Source: Prinia subflava
Taxonomy: Eukaryota; Chordata; Aves; Passeriformes; Cisticolidae
Direction of reading: 5' to 3'
Length of the DNA: 64,000 nucleotides
NCBI RefSeq assembly: GCF_021018805.1
Contig: NC_086253.1
Location: forward strand, 13,394,735-13,458,734
Positions 37,686 through 50,800 of the stretch are shown piece after piece. Below the pieces are notes generated by a model that was not told the DNA's origin, did not search any database, and saw only the letters and a program-made list of their open reading frames with translations. A program made the position numbers and the translations under genes. The stretch's first letter is position 1. The number at the start of each line of letters is the position of its first letter.

Positions 37686-39375
37686 AGGCTGTAGCAGGAA
37701 TCTCCCTACTTCTCTTTGGACAAGTTAATAATTTTTTGCATCTTTCACAGATTCTCATATATCCTCCAACTCAACAGAATTATATGTATGCTTAAAAACA
37801 ACCATGTAATTTATCTGATTACTTGATTTATTGACCAATTTACACAACTATACTTAATCTGAAGTGTTCCATACCTTTGTATAAGAAATCATTATCAGAA
37901 TGCTCATATTCCTTTCCTCTAAAGTATATACTATATATATAAGAATATAATAATTTCTAAAGCTTGGAATTGATATGTCATATTACATATGCTCAAATTT
38001 TATAATGGTACTGCCTAGGTTATATATGCATGACAAATCAGCTGCAGAAAAAATTTTGAGCAGTTTTGTTTTCCTTCAAAACTACCCAAATCTTTTGGCC
38101 TCTCCCAAAGAAGGTGAAAATTGTCAGAAATCCACATAATTTCTGAAAATTGGTGCAGCTAGAAAAAGAAAATGTAAGTAAAGGCTACTAATCAAATCTC
38201 TAAAATGTAGTCCATGGTATACCTAATAGACAGCAAACCCTTGTTGTGCAAAAAACTCCTGAATTTAAAATATAAATATCTGTAAATCAGAAAACGTTGC
38301 TCTTAAAAAAAAAAAAATAACCTTTTTGGTTCAGCTGCTTAATGAAATAATGTGCCTTATGATTTATATCTCACTCTGGTCACATTTATAACTCTTCATT
38401 TTTATTAAGTAGTTACAGATTTCACTATACACCAACTCAAAAGCATACTTATGCTGGTCATGTTGGGAAAAATCTTTCTGCTGATTTTCCTCAAGTGACT
38501 GTAGTGACATTTTGTAGTTCATATGGATCACAAATGTGGGTTCAAAGCAAGCTTGAAAGCTTGCTGAAAGACCTGAAGTACTTTTCACTGCTTCACAAAT
38601 CAATGCTGTCAAGAGAAAATCTTGACCTTTATGCAATTCGAATTAATTTAATAAAACTCTTTGGCATGGTGAGTAATTTAGACATGTATGAAAAAACTTG
38701 ACTGTCTAAGTAGTTTCTGTCAATTTTGGCAAGGACCCATGATAGTAAGTGAATAAAGGTCCTTAAGAGTCTATCAAACTTGTCTAAAGCACTCAAAAGC
38801 ATTTAAAGTCGTATCCTGTTTATTCTCTTTTATACAGCAAAGCCAAGCAAGGTGAGCTGCAGCCTAAAGAACAACACCACAATTTAATTTCAGACTGCCT
38901 GAAAATAATTTAATATTGGGCAGACTACATATGCAGTCTAAGGTTAATGAATGGATTTGCTGGAGCTCTGCTGTGCTAGAAACTTTGTACTATTAGTGTG
39001 CTGGAGCTAGATTGGTGCTTGGAGGACTCATCTTCTGTTTCTGCACACCTACTTGTACTGACCTGAAATCTAGGAAGGAAAAAAAGTGTGTCAAGCAACT
39101 CCTTCAAGAAGTTGCTATCCACAGAAATGAACTTGTAGAATAAATTTGCATAACCTCAAACTGTTTTGAATAATCTGCTAAGTTCTCCATGGTTAGCTTC
39201 CATGCCTATGAAGTAGCATGGTCTTCAAATGATTCAGGAAGTGCCCCAGTAAGATTCCCTGGTCAGATCACCTAATTAAGTCTTGTTTTTCCCTTTCTCA
39301 CCTCTCACTGACCAAAGTGGTACAGCCAGCTCTCAAGTGGTAAAACCTTATAGCACCCTGTGGTGTTAGCAATCA
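37686..39375. other. AT-rich non-coding DNA with one weak exon-like segment
   Basis: No supported gene. A 13-nt A-run lies at 38305-38317. Frames on both strands overlap at about 38364-38701, and a possible acceptor/donor pair around 38496-38668 is treated as a hypothesis in the findings. Confidence 0.5.
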
Positions 39376-39528
39376 TAGGATGAGGGAAAGTGGGATTAAA
39401 ATAAAAAATGAAAGATTTACATTAGATATTAGGAGGAATTTATTGTGGATGTGCTGAGACATAGGAATAGGTTGTCCAGATGTGGATGTCCCTCCCTGGA
39501 AATGTTCAAGGCTGGATAGAGCTTTGAA
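39376..39528 (+). mobile_element. Short CR1 fragment, sense, both ends truncated
   Basis: The stretch GATTTACATTAGATATTAGG followed by AGGAATTTATTGTGGATG, then ATAGGAATAGGTTGTCCAGA, then TCCCTCCCTGGAAATGTTCA and AGGCTGGATAGAGCTTTG, matches the order of the CR1 3' UTR. This is the sense version of part of the copy at 37.3 kb. The family 3' tail is missing, so the copy was cut after the GATGGGGCTTTGAG-like segment. A 108-codon minus frame (39373-39699) crosses it and is not a gene. Confidence 0.8.
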
Positions 39529-42084
39529 ACTATGTTTCTGTGCTCTGAAGCTATATTTTATTTGCTTGAAAAGAGTCTTCAGTGTGGGTAAGACTAAGTA
39601 GAATTTGGAAGAGAAATGTTGTGTTCTTTGTTGCTGGAATGCATCATCTTTAAAATGCACATGATGCAGATGGCTGGAAGTACTGTCTGCAAAGAGCACA
39701 GAGATGAATCAAAGATCACTACCTACATATAGGATAGCAAACACTTAGGTTCCAGCTGAGAAAGTCAGCAGGGATTTAATGTTCTTATCTGCTCACATTT
39801 AACACAGGGTTTTATGAGGGATGGGATATTAGCTAACATTCAAAAACTGATTATCCAAACTCCAGGCAAATGATCACAAACCTTGCAATCACATTGCTTA
39901 AGAAGGAAGTAAAAGCCTGAAAAGACATGAGGTCCATTACTGTGACAAAAGCATGTCTGAGCACAGGATTATTCAGGAATATTGATTCCATATTAAATTT
40001 CCATTTCACCATACTTAAATGTCAGGTATTGACATGCCCTTACTTGAAGAATAACAAGTAAAGGCTGGTATTATTTATAATGGGACCATTCAGTGAACAA
40101 AATCAAGAACCTGAAAGTCCAGGACACGTGATTCTGAGTTTCACTCAGAAGCTTACAAGGAGCTCTTTTGCAGAGAAAAGTAATGTTAATCAAGATATTG
40201 GTTTGGGAGACTTCTTTTTTTATCACATTGTGAAATCACCAAATTCTCTTTGGCTGCATATAGCATTGTAACTGTCTAATAAAAGCAAGGTTAGAGTTTA
40301 GGTTGAGATTGTCTATCTCCAGATCAAGAATTTCACAGTACTTGGAGGAGTCTGATTGCATGGTTTTGGGTTCTAGGCTCATAGATACACACCCCAACAG
40401 CTGCAGTGGCATTGGTCTTGGGACAGGCTGTGGCTTCTGTCACTCATCTGGGAGCTCTGTGCTCCTCATATACAGAAGCAGAAGCCATTCTTCAATTTTC
40501 ATGCCTTTATCTTACATCTTCAGGCACTGAAAGAGGACACCTGGGTTGGAGGGTTTTTTTAGCTTCTTTAGAGAGAGAAAGGAGTTTCTATGTAGAAATC
40601 TGGTCAAAGTAATTTTTAAAGCTACTTAGAAATTGTAGTTTATGTGAAAGTCTCAAATTTGAGAATAGCAAGGCCTCATGGCAATTAGGAACTTTAAAGC
40701 AAAAAAATTTGCTTTCCCGTGTTCCCTGGCACATCTCTCACCTGCCTGGGTGGATGTGTGTACCTGTGCTCAATTCAGAAACAAAATCCAGTCTGAAAAC
40801 CAGCAGCCTCAGAAAAAAACTAGAACATCTCCTGAAAGAAGCTTTTGAGCCTGATGCAACTGCTCTTAAAGGAAGAAAGCCAGCATGTCGTTTAAAAAAA
40901 AGAGGTTTACTTTACAGTTTGAGCCTTTAACTCAATTTCAGGATCAAAACAGGAGTAAGGAGCTGATTCTGTCCTAATATATAACTCCACAAGGCAGCTG
41001 TGATCCTCTTGCTACCTGTGGAGTGACATCTGTAAGACTAATAAGACACATGAAAGAGTAAAACCTGTCAGAATGCAGTTTTCACTGAGGCTTCCTGACA
41101 CTACCAAAACACTAATATGGAGCAAAGACATAATTGACTCTTTAGAATGCATGTGAAAGACAATATCAGATGTATTGGATAATATCCTGGCTCTACTCAA
41201 GAACTCTCTTAAATTTCAGTGGGTCCAGGATTTCATCAATTATATTCATCATCAACAAAATACAATGATTTCTTTCTGACTTATATTCTTTTGTCTTAAA
41301 ATTCCTGAACTGTAGTAAGAATTTACAGCTAACTTAGAAATTTTGTAATGTGGTTTTTCAATAATAAACTACTCTTTTAAATACTATAAGTACTGCTACT
41401 TTAAAGCATGAAGGCATTTTAATTAGACTGTATAAACTGAATACAGAGTTCCTTGGAAGGAACAGCTTCCAAGCACAGCAAGCTTCCAAGGAAGATGAGA
41501 AGAATGAATGCAGAATGGTAATCCTTTATGTAATCATACACATGATAGATTATATCTGGGTTTCTGGGGAGACAAAGGCTGTCATAGACAGCTACAGGAG
41601 CTGAACACATTCTTTTCCCATGTCTCCAATTTTCTTGATTTTTAGAAAAATACAGTACAAATAAAGAGAGTCAAAAATCTTAAAAATTCTCATGAATAAA
41701 ATATTTTTAAAAAAACCCAAAACCCTAGGCCTGCCAAAATATTTTTTTAAACACTAATTCAAAATTCTTATTGCTGACAAACTAACTGAAACATTGAAAT
41801 TAAAGAGCATGCTGATCTAAGCACACCATATTTCTCTAAATGTCAAACTTTAAAATGTCATATGTTTCCTTAAAATAAGGAAGATATTCAGAAAACTTCT
41901 CAAAGTTTTTCTCTTTGAAATATTGCTCAATAAGAAAAAGGGATTAAAAACTTCGTGGATATATCCATGGGGCTCCTCAGCGAGACAATTTAAAAATGAA
42001 ATGGAAAGGAAGACTTTGGACATTTTCTCACATCATAACTGTTGAAAAGCTGACAAAGTACACACCAGGTAAATGAGGTACAAG
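39529..42084. other. AT-rich non-coding DNA, no gene seen
   Basis: No gene or mobile element is recognised. Two overlapping plus frames near 40303-40612 and others of 62-75 codons have no domain. An 11-bp inverted repeat at 41449-41493 is listed separately. Confidence 0.55.
41449..41493. repeat. Perfect 11-bp inverted repeat with 23-nt loop
   Basis: TTCCTTGGAAG at 41449-41459 is the exact reverse complement of CTTCCAAGGAA at 41483-41493. A further CTTCCAAG at 41466-41473 lies in the loop. It could form a small hairpin, but the stem is too short for a typical microRNA precursor. Confidence 0.85.
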
Positions 42085-43030
42085 ATAGTTGAGTGGACAG
42101 TGAGGTGGATTTAAAACTGATGGAAGAGCCAGCCCAGTGGCTCATGATCAGCAATGTGCCTTGCTGCTGGAGGCCAGGCCCCGTGCTGGGCTCAGGGGAC
42201 AGCACTGGTGCTGGTACTGTTATCATCATAAATGACGTGGCTCTGGGACAGAGCCAGTTTGCTGGGGGTACAGAACAGGAGCTGATACACCCCTGCAGTG
42301 TGCTGGCAGCCACAGGCACCTGGAGCTGGAGGAAAGGGCAGGGAGGAACCTCAGGGACCCCAGCAGGGGAGGAACCACCGCAGGCACCAGCCTGCACGGG
42401 GCAGGAACGCTGCCAGAGAAGGACTTGGGTGTTCTGGAGAGCAGAAGGCTGACTGTGAGCCAGCGATGTGCCTCTGCAGCAAAGGTGGCCAGCTGCATGC
42501 TGGGCTGTGCTGGGAGCAGAGCCAGCAGCAGCTCGAAGGAGTTGACAGCTCTCCTCTCTCCTCTCTCCACTGGTGAGGCCACACCTGGTGTGTGGAGCTT
42601 TGAACAAGAAAGTGGAACTGCTGGACTGAGTCCAGTGGAGGGCCACAAGGATGGCCAAAGGAGGGAAACAACATTCGTGCAAGGAGAGCCTCAGAGAGAT
42701 GACACTGCTCAGCACGGAGATGAGAAGGCCTTGTCCATGCATAAAAGCAGCTGAAAAGGAGTAAAGAAAAGGGAGAGAGGTGGTTCTGAGGGCTGTCCAG
42801 TGAAAAGAAGCAAAGGGCACAAATTGAAACACAGGAAATTCTGTTTAAAGATAACAAAGCACCTTTTTATTGTAAGGGTGGTTGAACAAGTCATGCTGAG
42901 ATGTTGTGGAGATATTCAAAACATGACTGGAAACATCTCAGAGCAACCAGCTCTTGCTAATCTTGCTTTTAGCCAAGGACTGGACCACAGGATTCCCAGA
43001 GCTGCTCTCCCTCCTCAGCTGCTCCATGGC
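42085..43030 (+). mobile_element. Longest CR1 LINE fragment, sense, about 0.9 kb
   Basis: Blocks appear in CR1 order: AAGGACTTGGGTGTTCTGGA near 42420, GACTGTGAGCCAGCGATGTG near 42450, GCAAAGGTGGCCAGCTGC near 42480, CCACTGGTGAGGCCACACCT near 42568, GGAGGGCCACAAGGATGGCC near 42636, GGGCACAAATTGAAACACAG and GAAATTCTG near 42815, then GTGGAGATATTCAAAACATG and ACTGGAAACATCTC near 42905, and GGACTGGACCACAGGATTCC near 42978. It spans the ORF2 C-terminal part and the 3' UTR, without clear tail repeats. The reading frame is broken. Long minus-strand frames here (41990-42832, 280 codons; 42351-42857; 42226-42648) are antisense shadows in GC-rich repeat sequence, not genes. Confidence 0.85.
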
Positions 43031-46000
43031 TTAGTCTAAGTGCTTAAGCCTTATTCTTAAAAAACATAACTGCTCCATGACTGAGGTCCTAATTCATCAG
43101 CTCTCCTGGATAAGTTAACAGAAATAATTTTAGTTCACAGTGACAGAACTGTATTGATGACAGGCAGCTGAGTAGAAAGAAGACTCATTTTCTGTGCATC
43201 TGAAACTAAGGTGGTTTTTCTTTCAACAACTTGATAGCAGAGTGTTGAGACAAGCAAATAAAACTGCAAGGAACACCTACAAACATCACCGATTATCAAC
43301 ATGCTCAGAGTTGTGTGCAACTGAAAAAACTACAAACCAGAGGCAGCATCAAGTTTACAAGCTTAAAAACAAAAGGTTTACTAAATGTTTTCTAAAGCAG
43401 TCTCAGATAATGAAGTACAGCCAAAGGATATAAGTGAAAACTGGAATGGCCACTTATTTCTGTAGCAGAAATACAGTTTTCTTCCCATGTTTTTGTAGAA
43501 GGTTTATGAATTTCAGTGATAATGTCATTATTGGACTTGTCACTGACATTTGCACCAGAAATCGAGATTTAAACTTGGTTCATTTGTCACAAGTATGTTT
43601 GATATCTCCTGTTTTCCCCTGGTATTATGTGATGTTTTAAGGAGGTCTTATACAGGCAGCCATGTCAATGAGCAAACTGTATAATTACACATTTGTATTC
43701 TTGTCTCTTATGTGACTTCATGATCCCTATCTATGATAAATGCCTTACCTGTTTGAAACATGTTATCTGAGCCATGGAGCTGTTACTTTTTCCAAATTTC
43801 TACTTGAAAAATTGGACTAGTTTCTGAAAAAACTTTTCAGCTAAACTGGTTTGCTCTCTGTGAAGTATTTTTCAAGTTTGATTTTTAGACAGAACAACAT
43901 AAATCTCTGTAGCTCCATGAAGTTGTGTTTCCAAGAAACACAAAAGAAGCTTCTAGGGATTTGTCTGTACATATGCACCAGTCAAAATTCACTAAATAGA
44001 GATTGCATGAGTTACAGTTGAACTCAAAAAACTCCTTGAAAACTTCATAACTACAAGGAGAAAAAAGTTTCGCACATATGCAAAATCTGAACATTTTGTT
44101 ACATTTCTGCAGGCATTTTGTAAACAAAGCAGGAAAAACAAATATGTATTCCTGAGCATTTGCAGAGAAAGCTCAGAACACCTGATATCTCTGTTCCTTT
44201 AATGTTATTTACTAAGAAAAGCAAATACCTAGAAATCTGAACATACAGTAATTTTCTCTGTAATGAATGTTATTATAAATGCCATAATTCTATATATTAT
44301 TAAGATTCTTGATTGTGTTAAGACTACCTGACCCAAGGGGTTTGTATTTGATGAGAAAAAATAGAAAGAGAACTTAAGTTGATGCCATCCTGTCTGCACA
44401 AACATCCTTTGTCTGTCAAAAATTTTTAGAGCTAGTTTTACCACTAGTGGATATAATGTTTGATCAGAAAGAGTAGTTCATGTTTATATAGAATTTAGAC
44501 TTGTGTACTTCATAATCTTGAACAATAAATGTTGGACTTACAGTAGAGAAATGGAAGTTACAATCAAAAGACCATGTCTTAATTTGAAGAAAAAAACCCA
44601 CAAAAAATTAGTTAATACAGACTGAGGGAAATAAAAATCAAAAGGAACTAAGCCTGCCCCAAAGTGAGAAGTAGTTCAAAGAGGAGGGAGTACCAGTAGA
44701 CTGAACATTTGTAGGGATATTGTTTCTGGCTTCCTGCAGCACTGCCTGTACTGCTTAGCCATGAGTGGTAATGTTAGGCTTAGGCTGCTGCCTTCAAGGG
44801 AGGTGCAAATGTGTTCAAAAAGACACACTGAGAATGATTTAGCTACAAATGTAGCTTCATTTAGTTATGAAGTTAAACTAAGAATAATAGGATATCTTCT
44901 AGAGAATAACTCAGTATAATTAGAATCATGCCATCAAATGGTAAAACTGATTTTAAAAACCTGGACCATTACTACTCTAAATTTCAAAATAAATCATTAT
45001 AATATGAGTTGTAAACTGTGACATCCTCAACATCATTTAGCAGGGCACTGTTTCACTGACCAAAGCACCAAACTGAGGTATGAATAGCCTTTAAAATTTA
45101 ACCTTCCTGCTGACCTAAGTAGGTCCAGCCAACCTAATGGTAGACTTTAAAGGTTAAGTTTTAATTTATTTATTGTATTTTTCATGTACATTTTATTTAA
45201 GCATTTATTTTCTTTCAAGGATTTCACACCCTCTTGAAATCTGATTTTATGTAAACAAAATTAATACAAAAAGGCATTACTGGACCTTCTATCTAGAAAC
45301 AAACAAAAAAATCTCCCATGAGTAGAGAAGAATCCTGTATTTGGGTCATGTACAAAATTCTGTTTGCAGCTCTGTGGGAAAACAACCTTTGAGGAGTCAC
45401 AAACTCTTTGCCCTACAGAACACAAAGGTGCTCTGGTGGCAAACCTCAAGCAGGCATAGTCATGCTGGATGTTGGTAGGAGGTGATGGCAGCTGCCTGCA
45501 GCTGTGACTCCCTCTTGTGTGTCACCAGGCATTTGAGGGGCACCTGTCCCAAGGGCAGGACAGGAAGGGGACCAGAAGCAGCCTGTGTGAGCAGAGCCAT
45601 GCAGACCTGCCCCAGGGCGGGGAGCACAGCAGGGCAGTGTGCTCCTTCTGCAGAACAGCCCTGCCCTCCTGGTGGCACCATGACCTGCAGCTGAACCCCC
45701 CAGAAACAGCAGCATTTGTCTTCCTCTAAATCCTCCAAGGGATGAAACACAAGAAACATTTCACTTGTCAGGATTGTTTACTACTTGTTGAAGTAAATGT
45801 AAAACTGATGTTTCTCTAACAGGAGCTGACGGCTCTGTTTTCCAATGACATATCCATAGACTTCTTGGCATTTCTTATTAATATTTTGACACTAGAAGCT
45901 CTTTCCTGTGATTTAGTGTCAAAGCAGTAAGGTCATCTTGAGTTGTTTAAACACTTGCTAAATAGAAGTCTTAAAAATAAGAAGCAATAACATTATAAGA

Positions 46001-47791
46001 AAGAAATATTCAGATATATCACACTACAGGTACCCATGACTATTTCTCTGTAGCTACAGTATTTCTACAATAATATTCATTAAAGAAATATATTGCTATT
46101 CAGTGATTCAGTGTGGATCATTTAGTGAAACTGTGCATTTTATTAAGGAATAGCTGCTGCCATGAACGAATTTACAGTTTGAATAGGTCAAACATGTAAA
46201 ATCAAAGAACACAAAGCAACAGAGAAAGCAGAGTAGTAATTGCAGAGTAGTAATTGCTGATTGTTCCTTGACTAGACTTTATAATGTTTTAAATTTAACC
46301 AAATCCTCTGACTTGAGTTATTGCCCTTCTGGCTCTGACAACTCAATATGGAGAGTTGCAGACTAGCAAGAAAAGATCAGAAGGCTTCCACAGTCCATAA
46401 CAATTCTGCCCCTGGAAGGATTGTCCTAGTTACCTGCACCACAGACCTGCATCTGCTGATTGAAGACTGACTTCTATTTAATAATTCTATTTGTTATTTT
46501 AACTGACAAGGAAAAAAGAGTCCCTGATTCAGTTTAACTATATGGTCAATTAGCTATTAACATTTTAATTATAATAGCATTGGGAATTGTCCTTAAGAAG
46601 TTATGGACCTATGAAGAAAATTATGCTTTAGCAGATATTTCACTCCCACATTTGTGAAGGAAAGTAAGAGGAAAACAAAATCTATAGTGGGCACTTCTTT
46701 GCCTAAAAGAAAACAAATAAAGATACCATAGGATCACAGGTTAGCTTCCTGATTCTGCTATACTTTCCCTTGCATGTGCTTTCTAATGGTTAAGACTAAC
46801 TAGGGCACACAAGACCTTTGGAACAACCATGAGTAACTTCAGAGTAGCTCTATCTGTGTGTGCCTGTGGAAAGGTTTATTTTAGTTCAGTTACAATGTTT
46901 AACTCTGTAAGTCAAAGCTGTGACACGGTGACACTGCTGTTAGAAGGACAAAAGTTGTCATAGACATTCATGTCCTGATTGATTTGAGATGTGGGGCTAA
47001 TTTAAATGATTCAGAGGGTTGCAAGGACATCAGTCTTGGAGCTTCTTTGTTTCTGAAAGTTTATATAATTTTATTCTTAGTGGACTCTGTACAGTCTCTG
47101 CAGTATCTCGTTTACATCAGGCTCAACTCAAATGACTGTCACATTAACTGGAAAAGCAATGTGAAAAATCAATAACTGCTACAACTCTTTATCACCACCA
47201 CAAACTTTTAATGTTTGCTCTCAAAACTTTCTTTCTGTGTGCAGTTTTATGCATCAGTTGACATGGATTTTACTTTAAATCTTGTAAGGTATACCACAAG
47301 CTGAAGTGCACGTTTAAGGAATAATTACTGCATACAAATGAATTTTATGACATTTGGAGGTTCCAGTCCCATATTTATGTGTGTGCATTCTTTCCTATTG
47401 ATATTCAATCTCTACATTCATCAGCCAAGCTGTTTACCTTTTCAGTGGCACACTTCTGTCACCTGTAGCTTCTAGTCCTCTTCTTCTGCATCCCAGTTGG
47501 CAAGTGTGTGTCTCTGTGCACTTTTTTCTTTTAATATTGTTCTGATAGAGTTAAGGGTTGTGAGTTTACAGACAACAATTTCTGTTGGCTGCTAGAGGTG
47601 TTGCATGAAGTCGAGATGGAATCTCCTTCCAGGTGAGCCATGCTGAAGGAATAGCTCCACACTGGTTGCGTGACCAGCAACAGGACAGAGTGCAGTTGTA
47701 GAAACATGCATTGTTCATTCTCTGTAAATATTTCAGATAATACTGAAAGGTATATGTTGCACATGTATAGAACCTTCTTTATCCTTTTTCT
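43031..47791. other. AT-rich non-coding DNA, no gene seen
   Basis: There is one GC-richer patch at about 45460-45740. Four overlapping frames of 70-99 codons on both strands lie there without a domain, a pattern typical of GC-rich non-coding DNA. A 14-bp direct duplication lies at 46228-46255. Nothing else is recognised. Confidence 0.5.
46228..46255 (+). repeat. 14-bp tandem duplication
   Basis: GCAGAGTAGTAATT occurs twice in direct succession, at 46228 and 46242, without differences. It is a small recent slippage event. Confidence 0.9.
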
Positions 47792-47815
47792 AAAAAAAAA
47801 AAAAAAAAAAAAAAA
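47792..47815 (+). repeat. A24 homopolymer
   Basis: This is an uninterrupted run of 24 A after CTTTATCCTTTTTCT. There is no AATAAA in the 30 bp upstream and no gene-like sequence before it, so it is not a convincing retrocopy tail. Confidence 0.95.
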
Positions 47816-50800
47816 GAAATGGCCTCTGTGCTACTTGGAGATTCAGTGATATGTGAGCATGTTGTTTAGATTTAGATTTAGCAGACTAGAAATTCTCATA
47901 TTTGCCAAATGAAGTGGAAAAATCTAAAGATTTCCAAGCTAATGAATGCTGCAATGCCCCAAATCGATACATGCACACCAGAAATCTGTGTACCAGTATG
48001 ACTAAGATACCCTTTTTTCCTGTTTGGAAATGTCCTTGTCCTTTTCCACTGTTTTAGGGATGTTTTCCAAAGTGCTTTCACTAACTGTTAGAGGATTGCT
48101 ATAATTTCAGGTGATTAAAAGTTCTTAGGTGCAAAACTTAATTAGTCAAAAAAGAGCTTGGTATCAACTGTTAGTAGTAACTTGGTATATTATGAATATC
48201 CTTCCTATAATTTCAAGATCTCTGTCCTGAGTGTAGTGTGTCCTGGAAGTGTCTCTGAAGGAATCTTCCATATGAACAGTAAACACAATATCAAGTCTTA
48301 ACACATTTTAAACTATTCACTGATGTAAAGGATGATCTTGTGTGATGCCTGAAAGTCTCTCAAAGTCATATTGATGTCGGGCTATAAAGTATTGATATCT
48401 ATCAAGAACTTCAAGAAGAACATCAGAAAGATCACATCATGAGGCAAGGTTCACTTTATTTCCAAGGTATTTTATCAGTTTGATTATCTTGCCTGATGAT
48501 AGTTTGTTATTTTTAGAGAGAGACAGAGGATAACATTGGTTTTCATGGCGACAGATGTCTTGTAAGTCACCTTCCTTCTTCTGATAGACAATGAATAATT
48601 ACAGGAATAAAAGAAAACAATTTTTAGAAGGGTTACTTGTTTTGTGATGCAGTCTTGAAGAAACTACATATTAAGGAATATTTCTTTATAAGAGCACAGA
48701 TAATGTTTATCTTTACAACTTTTTAAAATCATTATATGGTGTGATGTCAACATATCTGATGATCTTTAGGTTTTATGAAAACACGCAAAAGTCACTCATT
48801 AGGAATTCTTAAAGAACCCACAGAATGTTTTCTAAACATAATCATGTATTTTCCTGTCATATAATTAGCAGACAGCAGTCCAGAGAACAGCTTCTGGACC
48901 ATTGCACTGTGTAACCTGAAGCAGGTGCTAAGCAGATATAATTTTGTCATTGCAGTTCCATTACTCTCTATACCAAAGCTGTGTCTCTGTTGAATCACTT
49001 TCATTATCTGAAGCTCTCACTGAGAAGGCTCATTACCTACACCAGATCACATCAGGTTTCTATTTCCTTCTCTGCACACTTCCACACCTTTCCTGCTCTC
49101 TGATTGTCCTCAGCTTCCTAAGAATCATCATCATTCTGTGATCTACCAGCTGTGGCCACGTGTATAAAGCTACAAAAATTGGTGCAGATATGCTAGTAGA
49201 ATCCTATTATATGCTTATTATTTTAATTTAAGAAGGATTGGGGAACATATTCATTACAATAAAATTCTCCAGCATAATTAAGAAGTTCCTTATTATGGTT
49301 TATTTAATTTTTCTCTCATTTCATTTTTTTACTATTAATTCATTGCAATATAATGAATGTCAGATGCATGCACAAAAATTTGAGGACATATTTTGTTCTA
49401 GAAAAGTTTGTTCCTCTATAAGTTTTCCTAAATATACTTCTACAGATGACAGTCAGTATTATTTGTGTCAAAACTTACTCTTTATATTACAAATTTCAGG
49501 ATAGTGGTATTTTTTTTACTAAGCTTGTCTCTTTCTCATGGTGACATTTTGTTTAAATAAGAAAATCTGTATAAAGTGGCTTTGTGCCTATGGGTGAATT
49601 TATTTGAAGTGTAAAATGTCAAACTGGCAACAGCAATAATTCTGTAAATTAGGTATGTCAAATAATGTACATGTAGACTTGTTATTCATCTAAGAGTGGA
49701 AGAATTTCTATTTCAAGAAACCTGAGTCATGAGTTCCCATTTCTTAATTGGTACTCTTGACAAAAGTGAGGAATATTCCAATATAAAAAATTTATAACTC
49801 AGAAAATATTGAGTCTAGAGTAAAATGAGCACCATCTTCCAGTTCAGCAATTCTCAGAAAGATAAAAGGGACTCCATGTCCCTGTACATGGAGTTCATCA
49901 TCGAACAGTAATTTTCTAATTAGCAAACTGCTACTAAAGCATGTCCAGGAGGTTGCCTAGAGTGGTGCATAACTGCATTTACATGCTGGCTGTGCAGTAA
50001 CGTGGATTGTGCTGCATGAGACAGTCTAGAACAGCCACAGCCTCTGAGACAATTTCATCACCTCTGAGACCAGGTGCATTCTCACTGACAGGACTGAAGG
50101 TGACTGGAGAGACCAAAGAGCCAGGAGGAAAACTGGGTGGAACACATATGGGAAAAATGCTCCCCTCCACATGGCTTGGGCTCCCACAGCTGGAAAATCA
50201 CCTTGTCACCAAAGCTGGTGACATCTGTAACCTGTCCTGAGCCCTTTGCTGGGTACTGCAAAGGGTAATACCGTCTCTTGGGTTCTCCAAGTTCACTGCT
50301 AAGATAGGCACTTTCTGCTCTTGTTTGCTCAGTGTGAGACAGATTATCAAATATAAAGCTGAGCTATTTAAGTTTGGTTTGAAGGAACTAAGTTACAGAG
50401 TGCTTACCTAGGTAGTTTCCCAGAAAATCTGAAGGGCAGTGAGGAGTATTAGTAAATATCGAGGAGCATATTTTTTTCTAGTATTTCAGTTAGAACATTT
50501 CAAAAATAGAATTTTCTCTATGAAAGGAGAAGAAAATTTGTCTGAGTACTGAATTTAATTGCAGCTATTTGCTCTAAGTACAGTGCCAACAATTTTCCTT
50601 TCTCTGAGAAGATGTAGCATTTTCCTGGAATGACAAAATGGACTAGGGCACAGTTCAGTTCCTATTGAAGCTTTGCCATTTTTTACTCTTTATTTGAGTC
50701 TTCTCCTTGGTGTCACAGTGTCAACATGCCTTAAACACCTACCATGCACTCTACTAATTGCATGTGTTGTCTGGAATGCTATGCTATTGTGTTACTCCAT

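Noticed and set aside
41990..42832. 280-codon minus-strand open frame
   Set aside because: It lies antisense to a recognisable CR1 fragment, overlaps two other long minus frames, and shows no domain.
47792..47815. A24 run as a processed-pseudogene tail
   Set aside because: There is no polyadenylation signal upstream and no gene-like sequence before it.
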